From contig NZ_AP022612.1 of assembly GCF_010729895.1 (NCBI RefSeq), forward strand, positions 4,464,001 to 4,528,000: a stretch of 64,000 bases of DNA. Reading direction: 5' to 3'. The first letter of the stretch is position 1. Every line of letters starts with the position of its first letter. This document shows, piece after piece, positions 1-7,605 of the stretch. This DNA comes from Mycolicibacterium confluentis. GTDB taxonomy: Bacteria > Actinomycetota > Actinomycetes > Mycobacteriales > Mycobacteriaceae. The notes below the pieces were generated by a model. That model was not told where the DNA came from, made no database searches, and saw nothing but the letters and a program-made list of their open reading frames with translations. The position numbers were made by a program, and so were the translations under genes.

Positions 1-244
1 ATCCGCCGCGACCCTCGCGATCGAGCAGCACCGCCACGCGCCACCGGTTCCGCTCATCGACATCGGCGCACAGCGAGTACTGGCGAACGCACCCGTTGGG
101 GAGATGCAGGTCGATATGCGCACCCGGCGACCACGGCGGCAGCTCGCACCCGTCGACGGCCTCGAAACCGACCTCCACCACGTCGTCGGCGATGTCGGTC
201 TTGTTGATGACCCGGACTCGAATGGTCGACATTGACGCCGTCAT
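1..244 (-). CDS. Phthalate dioxygenase reductase (VanB/PDR)-type oxidoreductase, N-terminal part
   Basis: This is the first 81 residues of a gene that runs off the left edge of the window. The residues fit the FAD/FMN-binding barrel of VanB/phthalate dioxygenase reductases: a PWSPGAHIDL segment at about 37-46, an RQYSLC flavin-phosphate motif near residue 55, and a VAVLLDREGRGG stretch near the break. Such proteins pass electrons from NAD(P)H through flavin and a C-terminal 2Fe-2S domain to a Rieske oxygenase; the later domains are outside the window. ATG at 244 is chosen because AAAGGAAG lies just upstream; a second in-frame ATG at 232 is possible. It is divergent from the alcohol dehydrogenase, with a perfect palindrome between them. 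The family is fairly sure, the partner oxygenase unknown. Confidence 0.8.
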   Translation of the reverse strand, partial: MTASMSTIRVRVINKTDIADDVVEVGFEAVDGCELPPWSPGAHIDLHLPNGCVRQYSLCADVDERNRWRVAVLLDREGRGG

Positions 245-366
245 GGCGCTTCCTTTCGTGTGAGAACCGCGCCCGGCTGATCACGACCGGACCGCTCGGA
301 TCCGACCGTTCTTTTGGCGGCCAAGATGTTTCGTCTCCAATGACGAGCCGCTCAAGCCAGGTTAAT

Positions 367-384
367 ATATCTAAAACTAGATAT
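367..384. promoter_or_regulatory. Perfect inverted repeat, candidate operator
   Basis: Arms ATATCTA (367-373) and TAGATAT (378-384) are exact reverse complements around the spacer AAAC. The site lies in the 199-base gap between the divergent VanB-like reductase and alcohol dehydrogenase, in a locally AT-rich stretch about 60 bases before the dehydrogenase start. Size and symmetry suit a dimeric regulator. Which protein binds is unknown; the GntR and IclR proteins of the same cluster are candidates. Confidence 0.5.
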
Positions 385-443
385 CAAAGGTTCGCCACAT
401 TAGGGTCTTGGTACCCACGACGAAGGGACGGGTGACGATCACC

Positions 444-1487
444 ATGGCGAGCATGATGCGTGCACAGCGGTTCTATGCTGACACTGGAACCGTTGCGGTA
501 GAGGACATTCCGATCCCCGAACCCGGTCCCGGCGAGGTCCTCGTCCGTGTCGCGTACTGCGGGATCTGCCACACCGACCTCAGCGTGATCGACGGGAACT
601 TCCCGTCGCAACAGCCTGTGGTCACCCAGGGCCACGAGACATCCGGGACGGTGGCGAAACTCGGCCCCGGCGTCGCCGGCTGGCAGGTGGGTGACCGCGT
701 CATTGTCGAGGCCGGTAAGCCCTGCCATCGCTGCGATCGTTGTGTACGCGGCGATCTCGCGAACTGCAACCAGATGCTGATCATGGGCTGCGACTATGAC
801 GGCGGCTGGGCCGAATACACGGTCGCGCACTCGCTGGGCCTGACACGCGTCCCGGACGAGGTGTCCATGCAGCACGCGGCGATCCTCGCCGACGCCGTGG
901 CTACGCCGTTCGGTGCCGTCGTCCGCACCGGCAGGGTGTCGGTCGGTGAGTCGGTGGGCATCTGGGGCGTCGGCGGGCTCGGCAGCCACATGGTGCAGAT
1001 GGCCCGACTCTCCGGTGCCGCGCCGATCGTCGCGGTGGACACCAATCCGGCGGTGCTCGAACGCGCGGTGTCCCTGGGGGCCGACTACGCCTTCGACGCT
1101 CGCGACGAGAACCTGGCGTCCAGGATCACCGAAGCCACGCAAGGAAAGGGACTCGACGTCACCTTCGACGCCGTCGGGCGCAACGCGTCTTTCCAACAGG
1201 CACTGGAGAACACGGCCCGCAGCGGGCGTCTCGTACTGGTCGGGCTGAGTGCCGACTCCCCCAGCCTGGGAACGACGTCGGAGTTCGGTGTCTCGCGGAA
1301 GCAGATACTGGCGCACCTTGGCTACCAGAACTCCGATGTCGCAATACTCGCCGGACTGGTTGCACGCGGACGGCTGGATCTCTCGCAGTCGATCAGTGAG
1401 ATTGTCCCCCTGGATCAGGTCGCCGCCGGCATCGACCGCCTTGTCCGCCAGGAGGGCAACCCGATCCGGATCCTGGTGCAGCCCTGA
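444..1487 (+). CDS. Zinc-dependent alcohol dehydrogenase (MDR family)
   Basis: A 347-residue medium-chain dehydrogenase/reductase that oxidises an alcohol to an aldehyde or ketone with NAD(P)+. Catalytic zinc ligands are visible at Cys42 (GICHTD) and His64-Glu65 (GHE). The structural zinc cluster is C-x2-C-x2-C-x7-C (Cys94, 97, 100, 108), and the nucleotide-binding loop is GVGGLG near 175-180. The start is set at ATG 444 because a GGGACGGGTGA stretch lies 10-20 bases upstream; an in-frame TTG at 408 would add 12 residues that look unrelated to the family. It is the only plus-strand gene in the first 14 kb and could feed the aldehyde dehydrogenase at 5087. The substrate cannot be told from the sequence. 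Confidence 0.9.
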   Translation: MASMMRAQRFYADTGTVAVEDIPIPEPGPGEVLVRVAYCGICHTDLSVIDGNFPSQQPVVTQGHETSGTVAKLGPGVAGWQVGDRVIVEAGKPCHRCDRCVRGDLANCNQMLIMGCDYDGGWAEYTVAHSLGLTRVPDEVSMQHAAILADAVATPFGAVVRTGRVSVGESVGIWGVGGLGSHMVQMARLSGAAPIVAVDTNPAVLERAVSLGADYAFDARDENLASRITEATQGKGLDVTFDAVGRNASFQQALENTARSGRLVLVGLSADSPSLGTTSEFGVSRKQILAHLGYQNSDVAILAGLVARGRLDLSQSISEIVPLDQVAAGIDRLVRQEGNPIRILVQP

Positions 1488-1508
1488 CCGCACCAGGACC
1501 GGCATCCC

Positions 1509-1904
1509 TCAGCTCACTTCGTCCGGCACCGTCCACTCGGTGATGTTCTCAGCCGACCAGTAGGCCTTCATCGACGCGATCTTGCCGTCCTCGCCGAAGA
1601 CCATGACCTCGAGGACCTCGATCCGCATTCTCCTGGCGCCGTAGTGCAGTGTCAGGTTGAAGACGAAGGCGGCCTCCCGATCCGTGGCTCGCAGAGTGAC
1701 CAGTTCGGTTTCAGCTCGGTCGTTTTCGACGATTCCGTAGAAGTTCCAGATCGTCTGGTGTCCGACGATCGGCTCGTCGCCCACGGGATCCTCGATGACC
1801 GCATCCTCGGCATAGAGATCGACGATGTCGTCGACCCGTCCGCCCTCGGCAACAAGGTCGAGGTACCGCCTAACGGTTGAGGCCACGTGTTCCCGGCTCG
1901 GCAT
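1509..1904 (-). CDS. Ketosteroid isomerase-like (SnoaL/NTF2 fold) protein
   Basis: A 131-residue cone-shaped NTF2-fold protein. The segment AVIEDPVGDEPIVGHQTIW matches the delta5-3-ketosteroid isomerase pattern, in which the Asp of EDPVG is the catalytic base. True isomerase activity is only an inference, because many SnoaL-like proteins are hydratases, cyclases or non-catalytic partners. The start is ATG 1904, with AAAGG 9-13 bases upstream. It begins 17 bases after the stop of the next SnoaL-like gene, so the two are probably co-transcribed. It converges on the alcohol dehydrogenase, with a 21-base gap. Confidence 0.75.
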   Translation of the reverse strand: MPSREHVASTVRRYLDLVAEGGRVDDIVDLYAEDAVIEDPVGDEPIVGHQTIWNFYGIVENDRAETELVTLRATDREAAFVFNLTLHYGARRMRIEVLEVMVFGEDGKIASMKAYWSAENITEWTVPDEVS

Positions 1905-1921
1905 GGTTGGTGTCAGCCTTT

Positions 1922-2491
1922 CTACCGCGTGGTCACCGGCTGCGCGTAGAGCAGGTCGGTACGGTCCCGCCGCGAGCTCGGCATCTCGGGGTCGATCGGG
2001 ATGTACTGGTCCGAGTCCTCCCGCCGCATCCACTCGAGGACGACAGTGCGGTCGAAGATCCGCCAACCGATATCAGCACGGTTCTCGAAGGTGTCCACAT
2101 ACCGGCAGGCCACCGTCCGACGGTACAGACCGTTGTCTTCGGCGCCGTTGAGCCACGGGTCGTGCGCCGCCGAGGTGATCGTCTTGTAACTGATGCAGTA
2201 GGACTCGACCCGCGCGAATTGGTTGTCGTCGGTGATATCAATCGACACATTGGAGAGCCGATGCATGCACGCCATCACGTGCCGGTGATTCTCATCGAGC
2301 CACGCCACCAACTCCTGCGGCGTGCCGTCGAACGGTCCGTGGTGATCCAGCGCGTCGCCGTGATAACACTCCAGCACCTGCTGCCAGTCCCGCCGGTCGA
2401 CCGCCTGGCAATAGGCGAGAAGAACGTCGGTGATCTCAGCACGCGCGATCAACTGCGCCACCTTGTCGGCGGTGACAGTCGGCTGGCTCAT
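1922..2491 (-). CDS. SnoaL-like domain protein
   Basis: A 189-residue NTF2/SnoaL-like protein of the type found near mycobacterial steroid and aromatic catabolic genes. Recognisable elements are the N-terminal helix with AEITDVLLAYCQAVDRRDW, a GDALDHHGPFDG loop carrying paired histidines, and a terminal strand with GWRIFDRTVVLEW. Such proteins may be dehydratases or small partner subunits; the exact reaction is unknown. ATG 2491 is preceded by AGAAGGGAA at a normal distance. It lies in front of the ketosteroid isomerase-like gene and behind a strong hairpin that separates it from the permease. Confidence 0.72.
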   Translation of the reverse strand: MSQPTVTADKVAQLIARAEITDVLLAYCQAVDRRDWQQVLECYHGDALDHHGPFDGTPQELVAWLDENHRHVMACMHRLSNVSIDITDDNQFARVESYCISYKTITSAAHDPWLNGAEDNGLYRRTVACRYVDTFENRADIGWRIFDRTVVLEWMRREDSDQYIPIDPEMPSSRRDRTDLLYAQPVTTR

Positions 2492-2557
2492 TTCGTATTC
2501 CCTTCTGTAGTCGCGGGTTTCCCTGCAATCGCGTGCCCCCCATGCGGAAGGCCCGGG

Positions 2558-2592
2558 CGGTGGACTCCCCTCGCCAATCGCGAAGTCCACCG
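2558..2592 (-). terminator. Nested hairpin after the permease gene
   Basis: CGGTGGACT (2558-2566) pairs perfectly with AGTCCACCG (2584-2592), and inside it TCGC (2571-2574) pairs with GCGA (2580-2583). No U-tract follows, as is usual for mycobacterial terminator-like hairpins. It lies just past the permease stop at 2615, so it could end or stabilise that transcript before the two SnoaL-like genes. Confidence 0.4.
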
Positions 2593-2614
2593 TCCAGGCA
2601 CCCGACGGTTCGTG

Positions 2615-4069
2615 CTACCCCTGGCGACCGATTCGCTCGAACGTCTCGGGCCGTTTCCGGCGCAGGACGGCTGCCACGACGATTCCGATCACCAGGGACG
2701 ACCACAGCGCGGTCTGCAGTCCGACCGCCACGGCAGTCGATCCGCCCGTCATCATCGTGAAGTTCGTGATCGCCAGATACAGCACAACACCGAAACAGAT
2801 GCTGCCGAGAATGGGGGCGATCGTAGCGTTCCAGAGCGTGGTCCCGGGCGCCCCGCGCTTGTCGCGGAAGAAGTTGAACACGGCCAGCCCGGTGAGGAAC
2901 ATCAGCAGCAGGATGGCGAAGCCGCCGGTGCCCGACAACAGGCCGTAGTTCACGATCGGGTCGGACTGGCTCAGCAGAATGATCGTGGTCATCGCCACCG
3001 CCGTCACCGTCAGTGAACTGGCAGCCGGCGACCTGTGCTTCGGATGAACCCGTCCCAGTCGCTTCGGCAGAGCACCGTCGACCGCCAGGGAGAACAGATA
3101 CCGAGAAAGGATGTTCTGCACGGCGAGCAGGCACGCGAACGTCGAGGTGATGATCAGGACAGTGACCGAATCTCTGGCCCAAGTCCCGACATAACTCTCC
3201 ATCGCGTTGGGGAACATGCCGGCCGGGTCCTCGTTCGCCACGTCCTGGGCAGCGCTGGAACCGTACGCAGTGATCAGCAGGAAGGTGCTGACGACGTAGA
3301 CGAATCCGATGAACAGAACGGCCAGATAGGTCGCACGCGGCACGGTCCTGGCCGGATCCTTGGTCTCCTCGCGATACACCGCGGTGGCCTCGAATCCGAG
3401 GAAGCAGATGGCACAGTAGAGCACTGCCAGTCCCACCTCGCCGGAGGTCAAGGCGCCCAATGTGAACGGTTCCAGCGAGCGGCCCTCCGGACCCCCGTCG
3501 CGCAGCACCGCAAAGTCGAACACCGCGATGATCCCGATCTCCAGCGCCATCGCCACGCACAACACCTTGGCCGACAGGTCAATCCGCAGATAGCCGAGAA
3601 TGCCCGTGGTCACTAGACACGCAAGCGAGTACAGGTACCACGGCACCGACGGGCCACCCAGCATGTTGACGATGAAATCGTTGAGGATGTAGCCGAAGAA
3701 CGACGCCATCGCCATGTTCATCATGAAGTAGCCGAAGATGGCGGTGAAGCTGGACCCCAACCCGAGATGTTTACCCAAACCCGCACTGATGTAGGCGTAG
3801 AACGCCCCCGGGTTGGGTAGGTATCGTCCCATCGCGGTGTAACCGGCCGAGAACAACACCAGAAAGACAACGGTGATTGCAAACGCCAACGGAGCACCGG
3901 CGCCGGCGAAGATGATCACAAATGAGGAGAAGCTGCCGACGACCACCACGGGGGCGGCGAACGCCAGCACGGTGAACATCAATTCGAAGACACCGATGTT
4001 TCCGCGGAGCTCCGGTGTATTCGCGGTGGCTCCATCCTGGGATAATTCAAGAGGCGACACGTCTGGCAT
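2615..4069 (-). CDS. APC-family amino acid/polyamine permease
   Basis: A 484-residue inner-membrane transporter with about 12 hydrophobic segments. The first membrane region, after GNIGVFELMFTVLAFAAP, and the motif GRYLPNPGAFYAYISAGLGK are typical of the APC superfamily, which carries amino acids, polyamines or ethanolamine-like amines by exchange or proton symport. A conserved acidic residue in the middle (CFLGFEATAVYREETKDPART) fits the same family. Start ATG 4069 is preferred to the in-frame ATG 4075 because AAAGGA then sits 6 bases upstream. The upstream gap contains a perfect palindrome. With the adjoining aldehyde dehydrogenase and solute-binding-like gene it suggests uptake of an amine or amino-acid substrate, which is inference. 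Confidence 0.88.
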   Translation of the reverse strand: MPDVSPLELSQDGATANTPELRGNIGVFELMFTVLAFAAPVVVVGSFSSFVIIFAGAGAPLAFAITVVFLVLFSAGYTAMGRYLPNPGAFYAYISAGLGKHLGLGSSFTAIFGYFMMNMAMASFFGYILNDFIVNMLGGPSVPWYLYSLACLVTTGILGYLRIDLSAKVLCVAMALEIGIIAVFDFAVLRDGGPEGRSLEPFTLGALTSGEVGLAVLYCAICFLGFEATAVYREETKDPARTVPRATYLAVLFIGFVYVVSTFLLITAYGSSAAQDVANEDPAGMFPNAMESYVGTWARDSVTVLIITSTFACLLAVQNILSRYLFSLAVDGALPKRLGRVHPKHRSPAASSLTVTAVAMTTIILLSQSDPIVNYGLLSGTGGFAILLLMFLTGLAVFNFFRDKRGAPGTTLWNATIAPILGSICFGVVLYLAITNFTMMTGGSTAVAVGLQTALWSSLVIGIVVAAVLRRKRPETFERIGRQG

Positions 4070-4209
4070 GGGCATTCCTTTACAGGTGAGCGAGTTGCTC
4101 GAATGGCATCGACAGGTTGTCCAGAGCTCCCACTGCGGTTTACGCCAAGCACAGGCGGCTTTCGTGCTTGGCATCGCCCTGACTCACCGAGTATGGCCTA
4201 TAACACACG

Positions 4210-4232
4210 TTTTCGCATGTTTTATGCGAAAA
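4210..4232. promoter_or_regulatory. Perfect inverted repeat upstream of the permease, candidate operator
   Basis: TTTTCGCAT (4210-4218) and ATGCGAAAA (4224-4232) are exact 9-base arms around a 5-base spacer. It stands about 140 bases before the permease start, in an AT-rich stretch that is rare in this GC-rich window, so it probably overlaps a promoter. The regulator is unknown; the FCD-type GntR proteins nearby are candidates. Confidence 0.5.
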
Positions 4233-4310
4233 TTCTTCTGCCCCACTCTCCCAGCCTGAATGCGTTGCGGCCGAAGTCAACTCGCCGACGACCTCAACCC
4301 AGACTGAGCG

Positions 4311-5090
4311 CTAGTGGTTCACCCGAATGGCCGCAGGTTCGCGCAACAGCGCCCGCAGCGTGTCCAGATCGTGCTCGACCTCCGCTTGCGGGCGGTCATA
4401 GGGGATTCCGGGGAACGACTGTTGCCACAGCGCTTCCAGCACCCCGGATCGCTCCATCGCCGAGATCGCGTCGTCCAACGGCGTACGCAGCGCAGATCCC
4501 CGAACCACCGCGATCCCGTAGACGTTTCCCGTTCGGATCGTGAATGCGATCTGGAATCCCTCTGCCGTATAGGGACCAAGCCAGATTTCGTTGTCCACCA
4601 ACGCGTCGATGCGGCCGCGGCGAAGGTCCTCCAGCATCTGGTCGAACCCTTCGGCATTCGCCGGGTAGGACACCACACCGTCGCCCGCTATCGCCTGCGC
4701 CAGAACGTGATTGTTGGTCCGCTCGATGGCACCCAACCTGCGACCGGCAAGATCATCGAGTTCACGGATGTTCGATCCTGCCACCGTCAGCACCGCTTCA
4801 TGGAACACGCCGTATGGCCTCGTGAAGTCGGCCAGCTCTCGGCGCGCGGCCGTGATGGTCTGGTTGTACAGGATGCCGTCGATCCGGCCGCCGGCGAGAG
4901 CGCCGTACAGGTCCGCCCACTCGAGCGTCATCCACTGCACCGACAATCCCAGGACGGCGGCGAGCTGATCGGCCAGACCCGGCTCGAATCCAGTGCGCCC
5001 ACCGTCGGCATGCAGGACGTTCGTCGGCCCACTGCCCGAACACGCGCCCAGGGTCAGTACACCCGGTTGCACAAGTCCCCGGTCGGTCAA
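4311..5090 (-). CDS. Family 3 solute-binding-like protein without signal peptide
   Basis: A 259-residue protein with the two-lobed fold of amino-acid-type (SBP_bac_3) binding proteins. Supporting segments are GRTGFEPGLADQLAAVLG, LAGGRIDGILYNQTITAARR and LRRGRIDALVDNEIW. It normally binds an amino acid or organic acid outside the membrane for an ABC transporter or acts like cyclohexadienyl dehydratase. No signal peptide or lipobox precedes the fold here, and no ABC transporter genes are adjacent, so it may be cytoplasmic, a sensor or enzyme, or have a mis-set start. It starts at TTG 5090, which overlaps the aldehyde dehydrogenase stop by four bases (TTGA), implying translational coupling. Confidence 0.7.
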   Translation of the reverse strand: MTDRGLVQPGVLTLGACSGSGPTNVLHADGGRTGFEPGLADQLAAVLGLSVQWMTLEWADLYGALAGGRIDGILYNQTITAARRELADFTRPYGVFHEAVLTVAGSNIRELDDLAGRRLGAIERTNNHVLAQAIAGDGVVSYPANAEGFDQMLEDLRRGRIDALVDNEIWLGPYTAEGFQIAFTIRTGNVYGIAVVRGSALRTPLDDAISAMERSGVLEALWQQSFPGIPYDRPQAEVEHDLDTLRALLREPAAIRVNH

Positions 5091-6553
5091 CGCAGCGCCT
5101 CGGCGAACTCGCGCGGCAGGCCGTAGGCCTTCAGTTCGGTATAGCTGCCCAGGCCTTCCCGGCCCCCTTCACGTCCGATGCCGCTGCGCTTCCAGCCGCC
5201 CATCGGGGCTTGGAAGCCCGCCGAGAACCCGTTGATCTCAACGGTTCCCGTCTTGATCCGGCCAGCGACCGCCAGAGCATGCTCGATGTCCGCGGAGAAC
5301 ACCGCCCCGCTGAGCCCGTAGTCCGAGTCGTTCGCCAACGCGATCGCGTGGCTCTCATCGGCGTAGTTCAGCACGGCCAGTACCGGTCCGAAGATCTCCT
5401 CCTGGGCGATCCGCATGTCCGGCATGACGTCGGCGAACACCGTGGGCTCGACGTACCAGCCACGATCCAGCGAGGAGGGCCGGCCACCGCCGGTCACCAG
5501 GGTCGCGCCCTGATGCCGTCCCGAGGCGATGTAATCCTCCACCCTGGCCCGCTGCCGCTCACTCACCAGCGGGCCGATCTGAGTGTCGGTGTCAAACGGA
5601 TCACCGACGGGCATCGACCGCACCAACCCAGTGAGTCGGTCGAGAAGCTCATCTCTGCGTCGTTCGGAGACGATCAATCGTGTCTTCAGGGTGCAGATCT
5701 GGCCGCTGTTGCGCAGAGAGCCCAGCCGGAGGGCTTCCACGCAGGCATCGAGGTCCGCGTCGTCGAGGATGATCGCCGCCGATTTGCCGCCGAGTTCGAG
5801 TGTCACTCGGCGGATATCCTCACCACACAAAGCGGCGATCCGGCGGCCGGCGACCGTCGAACCCGTGAACGTCACCTTGTCGACGCCGGGGTGGGAGACC
5901 AGGTACTCGCTCACCTCACGATCGGCGACGAGCATGTTGACCACACCGTCGGGAAGCCCCGCCTCCTGCAGCAGTTCGGCGATAATGTAGCTGCTCAGAG
6001 GTGTTTCCGGCGCCGGCTTGAAGACGACGGTGCACCCGGTCAACAGCGCCGGGACCATCTTGTTGATGGCCGCCATCACCGGTACGTTCCACGGCACGAC
6101 CGCGGCCACCACGCCCACCGGCTCCCGGGCTACCAGCGCATTGCCCGTCGGCGCCAGCCGCAGCGAACGGAACGGGTACTGTTCGGCCGCCTCGACGTAC
6201 GCATCCAGCAGTGCCAGCGGAGCTCCGAGCTGGATGGCCCGCGACTGGCTGATCGGAGCACCCATCTCTGACGTGACCAACTGCGCCACCAGCTCGAGAT
6301 TCTCCTCGAGCAGGCCCCGGAAGCGCCGCAGCACCGAAATCCGTTCCGCCAGTTCCATTCGGGGCCACAGTCCGTCGTCGAAGGCGTTGCGCGCAGCGCC
6401 CACCGCGGCGTCGATGTCCTCTACCGATGCGGTCGGGACCGACGCGATCGTCTCCTCGGTAGACGGGCAGACGACGTCGATCGTCGTCCTGCCGCTGGGC
6501 GCGATCCACTTTCCGCCGATCAAAAACCGGCCGCGCTGGTCATCCGACGTCAT
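5087..6553 (-). CDS. NAD(P)-dependent aldehyde dehydrogenase
   Basis: A 488-residue aldehyde dehydrogenase of ordinary family length that oxidises an aldehyde to its acid. Key residues are present: Asn156 (VPWNVP), Lys179 (VFKPAPETP), Glu253 (LELGGKSA) and the nucleophile Cys287 (NSGQICTLKTR), together with EEIFGPVL and the C-terminal GIGREGG. ATG 6553 is preceded by GGAGGAG, about eight bases upstream. It is the first gene of a two-gene operon with the solute-binding-like gene, and overlapping inverted repeats lie 110-135 bases upstream. Substrate is unknown; the neighbouring alcohol dehydrogenase and permease suggest an alcohol- or amine-derived aldehyde. Confidence 0.93.
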   Translation of the reverse strand: MTSDDQRGRFLIGGKWIAPSGRTTIDVVCPSTEETIASVPTASVEDIDAAVGAARNAFDDGLWPRMELAERISVLRRFRGLLEENLELVAQLVTSEMGAPISQSRAIQLGAPLALLDAYVEAAEQYPFRSLRLAPTGNALVAREPVGVVAAVVPWNVPVMAAINKMVPALLTGCTVVFKPAPETPLSSYIIAELLQEAGLPDGVVNMLVADREVSEYLVSHPGVDKVTFTGSTVAGRRIAALCGEDIRRVTLELGGKSAAIILDDADLDACVEALRLGSLRNSGQICTLKTRLIVSERRRDELLDRLTGLVRSMPVGDPFDTDTQIGPLVSERQRARVEDYIASGRHQGATLVTGGGRPSSLDRGWYVEPTVFADVMPDMRIAQEEIFGPVLAVLNYADESHAIALANDSDYGLSGAVFSADIEHALAVAGRIKTGTVEINGFSAGFQAPMGGWKRSGIGREGGREGLGSYTELKAYGLPREFAEALR

Positions 6554-6665
6554 CTGATTGAAGCTCTCCTCCGTGCGGAGCTGCGCGATACGCGGCTCGA
6601 ACCTGGATGGGAATTACGGCCGACGGTCACCACATCAGGCAGACCAAGTTACCCACTAACATCTG

Positions 6666-6688
6666 ATTCCATAGGAATGATGCCATTC
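6666..6688. promoter_or_regulatory. Two overlapping inverted repeats upstream of the aldehyde dehydrogenase
   Basis: ATTCC-ATA-GGAAT (6666-6678) overlaps GAATG-ATGC-CATTC (6675-6688). Both have exact five-base arms. They lie in the 238-base gap between the GntR stop (6792) and the aldehyde dehydrogenase start (6553), in an AT-richer stretch. They are plausible operator half-sites for the FCD-type GntR regulators just upstream, though five-base arms can also arise by chance. Confidence 0.35.
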
Positions 6689-6732
6689 GTGCGGCCCGCT
6701 GTCTACAGCGAGATCGCCCCCATCCGCTGCGG

Positions 6733-6754
6733 CGGTGTTTACCGCAAAACACCG
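6733..6754 (-). terminator. Hairpin after the GntR gene
   Basis: CGGTGTTT (6733-6740) pairs exactly with AAACACCG (6747-6754) around six bases. It lies about 40 bases downstream of the GntR stop at 6792 on the minus strand. No U-tract follows, so it may be a terminator-like hairpin or another protein-binding palindrome. Confidence 0.35.
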
Positions 6755-6791
6755 GCGCCTGAGGAGATTGCCGTCGGGCCGGCTGGCAAGG

Positions 6792-7577
6792 TCAGCTGAT
6801 ACGAGCTGCCGTGACGACGAAGAGATCACGCATTCCCAGCACGTGCTCCGTCATGGCGGCCCTACTGCCCTCGGCGTCCCTTCGGGTGAGCGCCTGGACG
6901 ATGTCCCTGTGACCGTCGTCGGAAGTGTGGAAGATCGTCGAGGTCTCGATATCCGGGGCGAGGCGGAGGATCGCCGCCGCCATCTCACCGATCTCGACCT
7001 GCAGTCTGACCTCTGCCGCCGCCAGCCGGGTCGAGCCGGAGGCGCCCGAGATGGCGATGTGGAACCGCGGGTCGATCTGACGGTAGTCGTCGTACGATTC
7101 GGCCGTGCACATCTGGGCGGCAAGTTCAGAGATCCGCGACAGAGCCGAGTCCGGGGCCCGCTGCGCCGCCAGCGCGGCGGCTTCGCCGCTGATGGCGACG
7201 CGCAGATCCATCAGGTCCGAGACGTACTCCGGAGTGAACTTCGCCATCGCCTGCCGAGCCTCCGCCAGCGTCGGCGGCTCCGGGCCACGCCGGACCACGG
7301 TGCCTCCTCCGTGCCCGCGCTCGGTCTCGACATATCCGGTTTCCCGCAGGATGGCCAGGGCTTCGCGCACCACCGCCACCGAAACACCCAGCCACGACGC
7401 GAATTGGGACTCAGGTGGAAGCCGGTCACCGGGGCGAAGGATTCCGACGCTGATCGCCTCGGCGATACGCCGGACCACCTGCTGCGACAGCGCCCCGCCC
7501 CGGATGGGCGCGTACACGATGTCCTGAACCACGGACGCGCGGGCCTCGACGATCAGATCGCGGACGTCGTCGCTCAT
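6792..7577 (-). CDS. GntR-family regulator, FadR/FCD subfamily
   Basis: A 261-residue transcription factor. Residues about 30-95 form a winged helix-turn-helix, with RPGDRLPPESQFASWLGVSVAVVREAL and a GHGGGTVV wing. The remaining helical half is an FCD ligand-binding domain: DLRVAISGEAAALAA, DPRFHIAISGASG and a late HRDIVQAL provide the Asp/His metal- and ligand-binding pattern. FCD regulators usually bind organic acids and repress neighbouring catabolic genes. It lies 28 bases after a second GntR gene on the same strand and just upstream of the aldehyde dehydrogenase, whose leader carries inverted repeats it may bind. It has a start at ATG 7577 with a GGAGAAGG-type ribosome site. Confidence 0.88.
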   Translation of the reverse strand: MSDDVRDLIVEARASVVQDIVYAPIRGGALSQQVVRRIAEAISVGILRPGDRLPPESQFASWLGVSVAVVREALAILRETGYVETERGHGGGTVVRRGPEPPTLAEARQAMAKFTPEYVSDLMDLRVAISGEAAALAAQRAPDSALSRISELAAQMCTAESYDDYRQIDPRFHIAISGASGSTRLAAAEVRLQVEIGEMAAAILRLAPDIETSTIFHTSDDGHRDIVQALTRRDAEGSRAAMTEHVLGMRDLFVVTAARIS

Positions 7578-7605
7578 CGGCGGTGTGTCTCCTTCTCTGA
7601 TCGCA

